DNA of 7,896 bases from Armatimonadota bacterium (GTDB lineage Bacteria > Armatimonadota > Zipacnadia > Zipacnadales > UBA11051): assembly GCA_003542955.1 (NCBI GenBank), contig DPJP01000433.1, positions 548-8,443 on the forward strand. Direction: 5' to 3'. The notes beneath the pieces were generated by a model. It was not told the origin of the DNA and did no database searches. It saw only the letters and a program-made list of their open reading frames with translations. Made by a program: the position numbers and the translations under genes. Within the stretch, counting starts at the first letter, position 1. Each line of letters starts with the position of its first letter. Below, one piece after another: positions 5,506 to 7,896 of this stretch.

Positions 5506-7896
5506 ATGAGGCACGCACCCGTTCTGACGCTCGTGAGCCTGTGTCTGCTCTGGTTCGTCGTCGCCTCACCCGCCCAGCCCCCCGCTGAACCGCCCGTGCT
5601 GACCCTCTACGACTTCGAGACCGGCATCGACGGCTGGCAGGAGAATCCGTGGGGTGGGGGACAGGTCCATATCGCAACGTCCGATGACTGTCGCTTCGGC
5701 CGGCATTCCATCAAGTGCAACTGGGTCAATGTGGAGCGCGGAGGCACGGCGATCGCGCCCTACTTCCCCGACGATGCAGCTTGGCGCGGCGAGGACTACG
5801 ACGCCATCAGCTTCTGGCTCAAGGGAGACGGCACGCCGAGCACGATCAGGATCATCTGCGATGTGAAGACCCCCGCCGGCGAGTTGACTTACTCGGGGGG
5901 CGCACCGATGGATGACACGCAGTGGCGGCGGTACTGCATCAAGTTCGGCACCATGTGGAATCGCGAGAAGGTGCCATTCAGCCTCTCCGGCCTTGCCCGC
6001 ATCTACTTCGCGCACAGCGGCACGCACGAGGCGCACATTGACCAGATATCGCTCCAGCGGCGTATGCGCCAAGTGCCCCTGTTCCTGCCGACGAAGCCTA
6101 TTGACCTCGGCGCGACATTGCGGGTCACCACCGACGCGGGCTACTGGCTGAACCTGAGCCCGGAGGTGTTCGAAACAGAGACAGTGACGCTCGCAGTGGC
6201 CACGTCGCCGCCGGGTGCCGGTGCGCGGTCTGAGGCGCCCATACCCGCCGCGGCGCCGGAGGGCGAAACATGGCTGCCCCTGCCCGGCGTGCCCGCCGCC
6301 GATGGTGCGGGCACCCTGACGCTCAATGCCACCGCCGACGGGCGACAGCTCTACGTCGGCGACGCGACCTTCCCGGTGGCTGTACCGGCGCAGGCGCCCT
6401 CCCTCAACACCCTTCAGCTCGTGCCACAGCCGAAGAGCATCACGATGGGGGAGGGGAGCTTCACACTTCCCGAGCAGCCTGAGATCGCCATCATCTCTCA
6501 GCCCGACATCGCTCGTGGGGCCCAGAGCAAGCTCATCGAGGACCTCGCGCGCTACTTCGGCAGGCGGGCGAGTACGGCCGATGGCGGACCGGCACGCCAG
6601 CCGGTCTCGCTCATGTGGTTGGGAGCTACCGGCGGCAGGCCAACTGTCCCGGATGGGTTGACCTCCCGCTTCGGCAACATCCGCGAGCAGGGCTACGTGC
6701 TCGACATCACCCCGGACGGCATTCTGATGGCCGCCCGCGATGAGGCCGGCATGCGGTACGCGGCCATCACCCTCACGCAGATACTGCGCTCAGCCTCCCC
6801 CTGCGCTGCGGAGGCGGGCGCGCCATGCCTGCGGATCGTCGACTGGCCCACGCTCCCCATCCGCGCCTACTGCATCGGCCTGCCGACAACCCGCTGGGGC
6901 CACCCCAACGATGCCACCGTGCCTGTGGAGTTCTTCATCGACTTCCTCCGACGCACCGCAGTCGACACGAAGCTGAACATGGTCGTCATCGGCGTGTTGC
7001 AGGGGATGGAGTTCGAGCGTCACCCGGAGATTGCCGGGCCATCGGCGTACACGAAGGCAGAGGTCAGGCAGATTGTCGAGTTCCTCAAGGGAAACGGCGT
7101 CGAGCCGGTGCCGCTGCTCCAGTCGCTCGGTCACGCCAACTGGCTTGTGATCCCGATTGCCGCCCTGCGTGAAGACGGCGACCCCAGCACACTCTGTACG
7201 AGGCACCCCGACTCCCGGCGTATCCTCGCCGACTGCTTCGATGAGGCGCTCGAGGTCTTCGAGCCGAAGTACCTCCACTGCGGGCTGGATGAGATCCGCT
7301 GGCAGACCTTCAATAAGCCGGAGGCCGAGCTGTGCCCGCTCTGCAAGGGCATAGACAAGCGCGAGATTTTCACGGATCAGGTCGACTGGCTGCATGAGTA
7401 CTGCCGGGAGCACGGCGTCGGTATGATGATGTGGGGGGATATGATCATCCGCGAGCACAACGGCGGCCCGCCGTTCTTCCTCGCCGACACCGTGCCGCAA
7501 CTGCCCAGAGATATCACCATCTGCAACTGGTCGACCTCGCTTGCGCCCATCTCGAGCGCCGAGTTCGTCCGCGACGGCTTCGAGGTGATCCAGAGCAACT
7601 CTGCAGGTGTCAACCGCCTGCAGACACCGCATCTGGTCGGCAACATGTGGGGGATCTGGAGCCGCGTGCCGTGGCTGACGGAGTCGTGCTGGGATGCCTA
7701 CTCCTACGCCTACCCGAGCATCCCCGTTGCGGCGGAGTACTCGTGGAATACGTATCACGACCTCATCGGGAATGCTCCGAGACCGGACGAGTATCTCGAG
7801 CAGCGGCCGGGCCTGCAGCCGCGGTTGGCGTCATCGGGCGTGCCCGCAGGCGGCGCACTGGTGGAGCCGATCGGAGACATCGCTGTTGGCGGCAGG
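5506..7896 (+). CDS. Secreted multidomain GH20-like beta-N-acetylhexosaminidase (partial, 3' end missing)
   Basis: The frame is open for 797 codons to the right edge, so the C-terminus is missing. Residues 1-25 form a signal peptide (MRHAPVLTLVSLCLLWFVVA, cleavage probably near SPAQ), with no lipobox. Residues about 36-185 (DFETGIDGWQ onward) resemble a jelly-roll carbohydrate-binding or CIA30/CBM11-like domain. Residues 186-300 are beta-rich and unassigned. Residues 305-440 look like the GH20b domain (LVPQPKSITMGEGSFTL; GYVLDITPDGILMAARDEAG). The catalytic barrel begins near VDWPTLPIRAY (445-455), with LLQSLGHANW and the dyad D595-E596 in HCGLDEIRW, where GH20 enzymes polarise the substrate acetamido group and supply the acid. 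It probably releases terminal beta-linked N-acetylhexosamine outside the cytoplasm. Other usual GH20 residues are changed (see findings), so the substrate is uncertain. The last 35 or so residues after AEYSWNTYHD may start another domain. Confidence 0.82.
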   Translation, partial: MRHAPVLTLVSLCLLWFVVASPAQPPAEPPVLTLYDFETGIDGWQENPWGGGQVHIATSDDCRFGRHSIKCNWVNVERGGTAIAPYFPDDAAWRGEDYDAISFWLKGDGTPSTIRIICDVKTPAGELTYSGGAPMDDTQWRRYCIKFGTMWNREKVPFSLSGLARIYFAHSGTHEAHIDQISLQRRMRQVPLFLPTKPIDLGATLRVTTDAGYWLNLSPEVFETETVTLAVATSPPGAGARSEAPIPAAAPEGETWLPLPGVPAADGAGTLTLNATADGRQLYVGDATFPVAVPAQAPSLNTLQLVPQPKSITMGEGSFTLPEQPEIAIISQPDIARGAQSKLIEDLARYFGRRASTADGGPARQPVSLMWLGATGGRPTVPDGLTSRFGNIREQGYVLDITPDGILMAARDEAGMRYAAITLTQILRSASPCAAEAGAPCLRIVDWPTLPIRAYCIGLPTTRWGHPNDATVPVEFFIDFLRRTAVDTKLNMVVIGVLQGMEFERHPEIAGPSAYTKAEVRQIVEFLKGNGVEPVPLLQSLGHANWLVIPIAALREDGDPSTLCTRHPDSRRILADCFDEALEVFEPKYLHCGLDEIRWQTFNKPEAELCPLCKGIDKREIFTDQVDWLHEYCREHGVGMMMWGDMIIREHNGGPPFFLADTVPQLPRDITICNWSTSLAPISSAEFVRDGFEVIQSNSAGVNRLQTPHLVGNMWGIWSRVPWLTESCWDAYSYAYPSIPVAAEYSWNTYHDLIGNAPRPDEYLEQRPGLQPRLASSGVPAGGALVEPIGDIAVGGR

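Noticed and set aside
5089..5514. 141-codon minus-strand frame across the repeat spacer
   Set aside because: Most of it is translation of the repeat modules, giving low-complexity sequence, and it runs into the 3' end of the kinase gene. The repeats look non-coding.
6790..7758. 322-codon open frame antisense to the glycosidase
   Set aside because: It lies wholly within the GH20-like catalytic region on the opposite strand and has no recognisable domain; it is best explained by codon bias.

Overview
The window is GC-rich, densely coding DNA from a free-living bacterium. It carries five substantial genes and no recognisable RNA gene, insertion sequence, CRISPR array or phage gene. A CsaB-type pyruvyltransferase, a soluble PAS hybrid histidine kinase and a secreted multidomain GH20-like glycosidase, together with GC-rich repeat-laden spacers, suggest an environmental lineage such as Armatimonadota or a Planctomycetota/Lentisphaerota-like group. 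That placement is inference; no marker gene is present.

Layout. Bases 1-94 are the spacer below csaB and may hold the first codons of another leftward gene. csaB (95-1162, minus) encodes a polysaccharide pyruvyltransferase for cell-wall polymers. A 156-base divergent spacer separates it from a class I SAM-dependent methyltransferase (1319-2053, plus). That gene converges, with an 18-base gap, on a 12-helix major facilitator transporter (2072-3274, minus). A 327-base divergent spacer (3275-3601) holds a good sigma-70-like promoter for the transporter and two short palindromes. A 520-residue cytoplasmic PAS/histidine kinase/receiver protein follows (3602-5164, plus). Next is a 341-base non-coding spacer (5165-5505) made largely of short repeat modules present in both orientations. 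The last gene (5506 to the right edge, plus) is secreted and incomplete: signal peptide, jelly-roll-like carbohydrate-binding domain, a beta-rich linker domain, a GH20b domain and a GH20-like catalytic barrel.

How the genes fit together. They do not form one obvious operon: every junction except kinase-to-glycosidase is divergent or convergent, and that one is broken by the repeat spacer. The common theme is the cell envelope and carbohydrates (wall-polymer pyruvylation, export or uptake, extracellular aminosugar hydrolysis), with an unlinked signalling protein between. I found no convincing new multi-gene system. The most unusual items are the mosaic repeat spacer at 5165-5505 and the divergent active site of the GH20-like enzyme.
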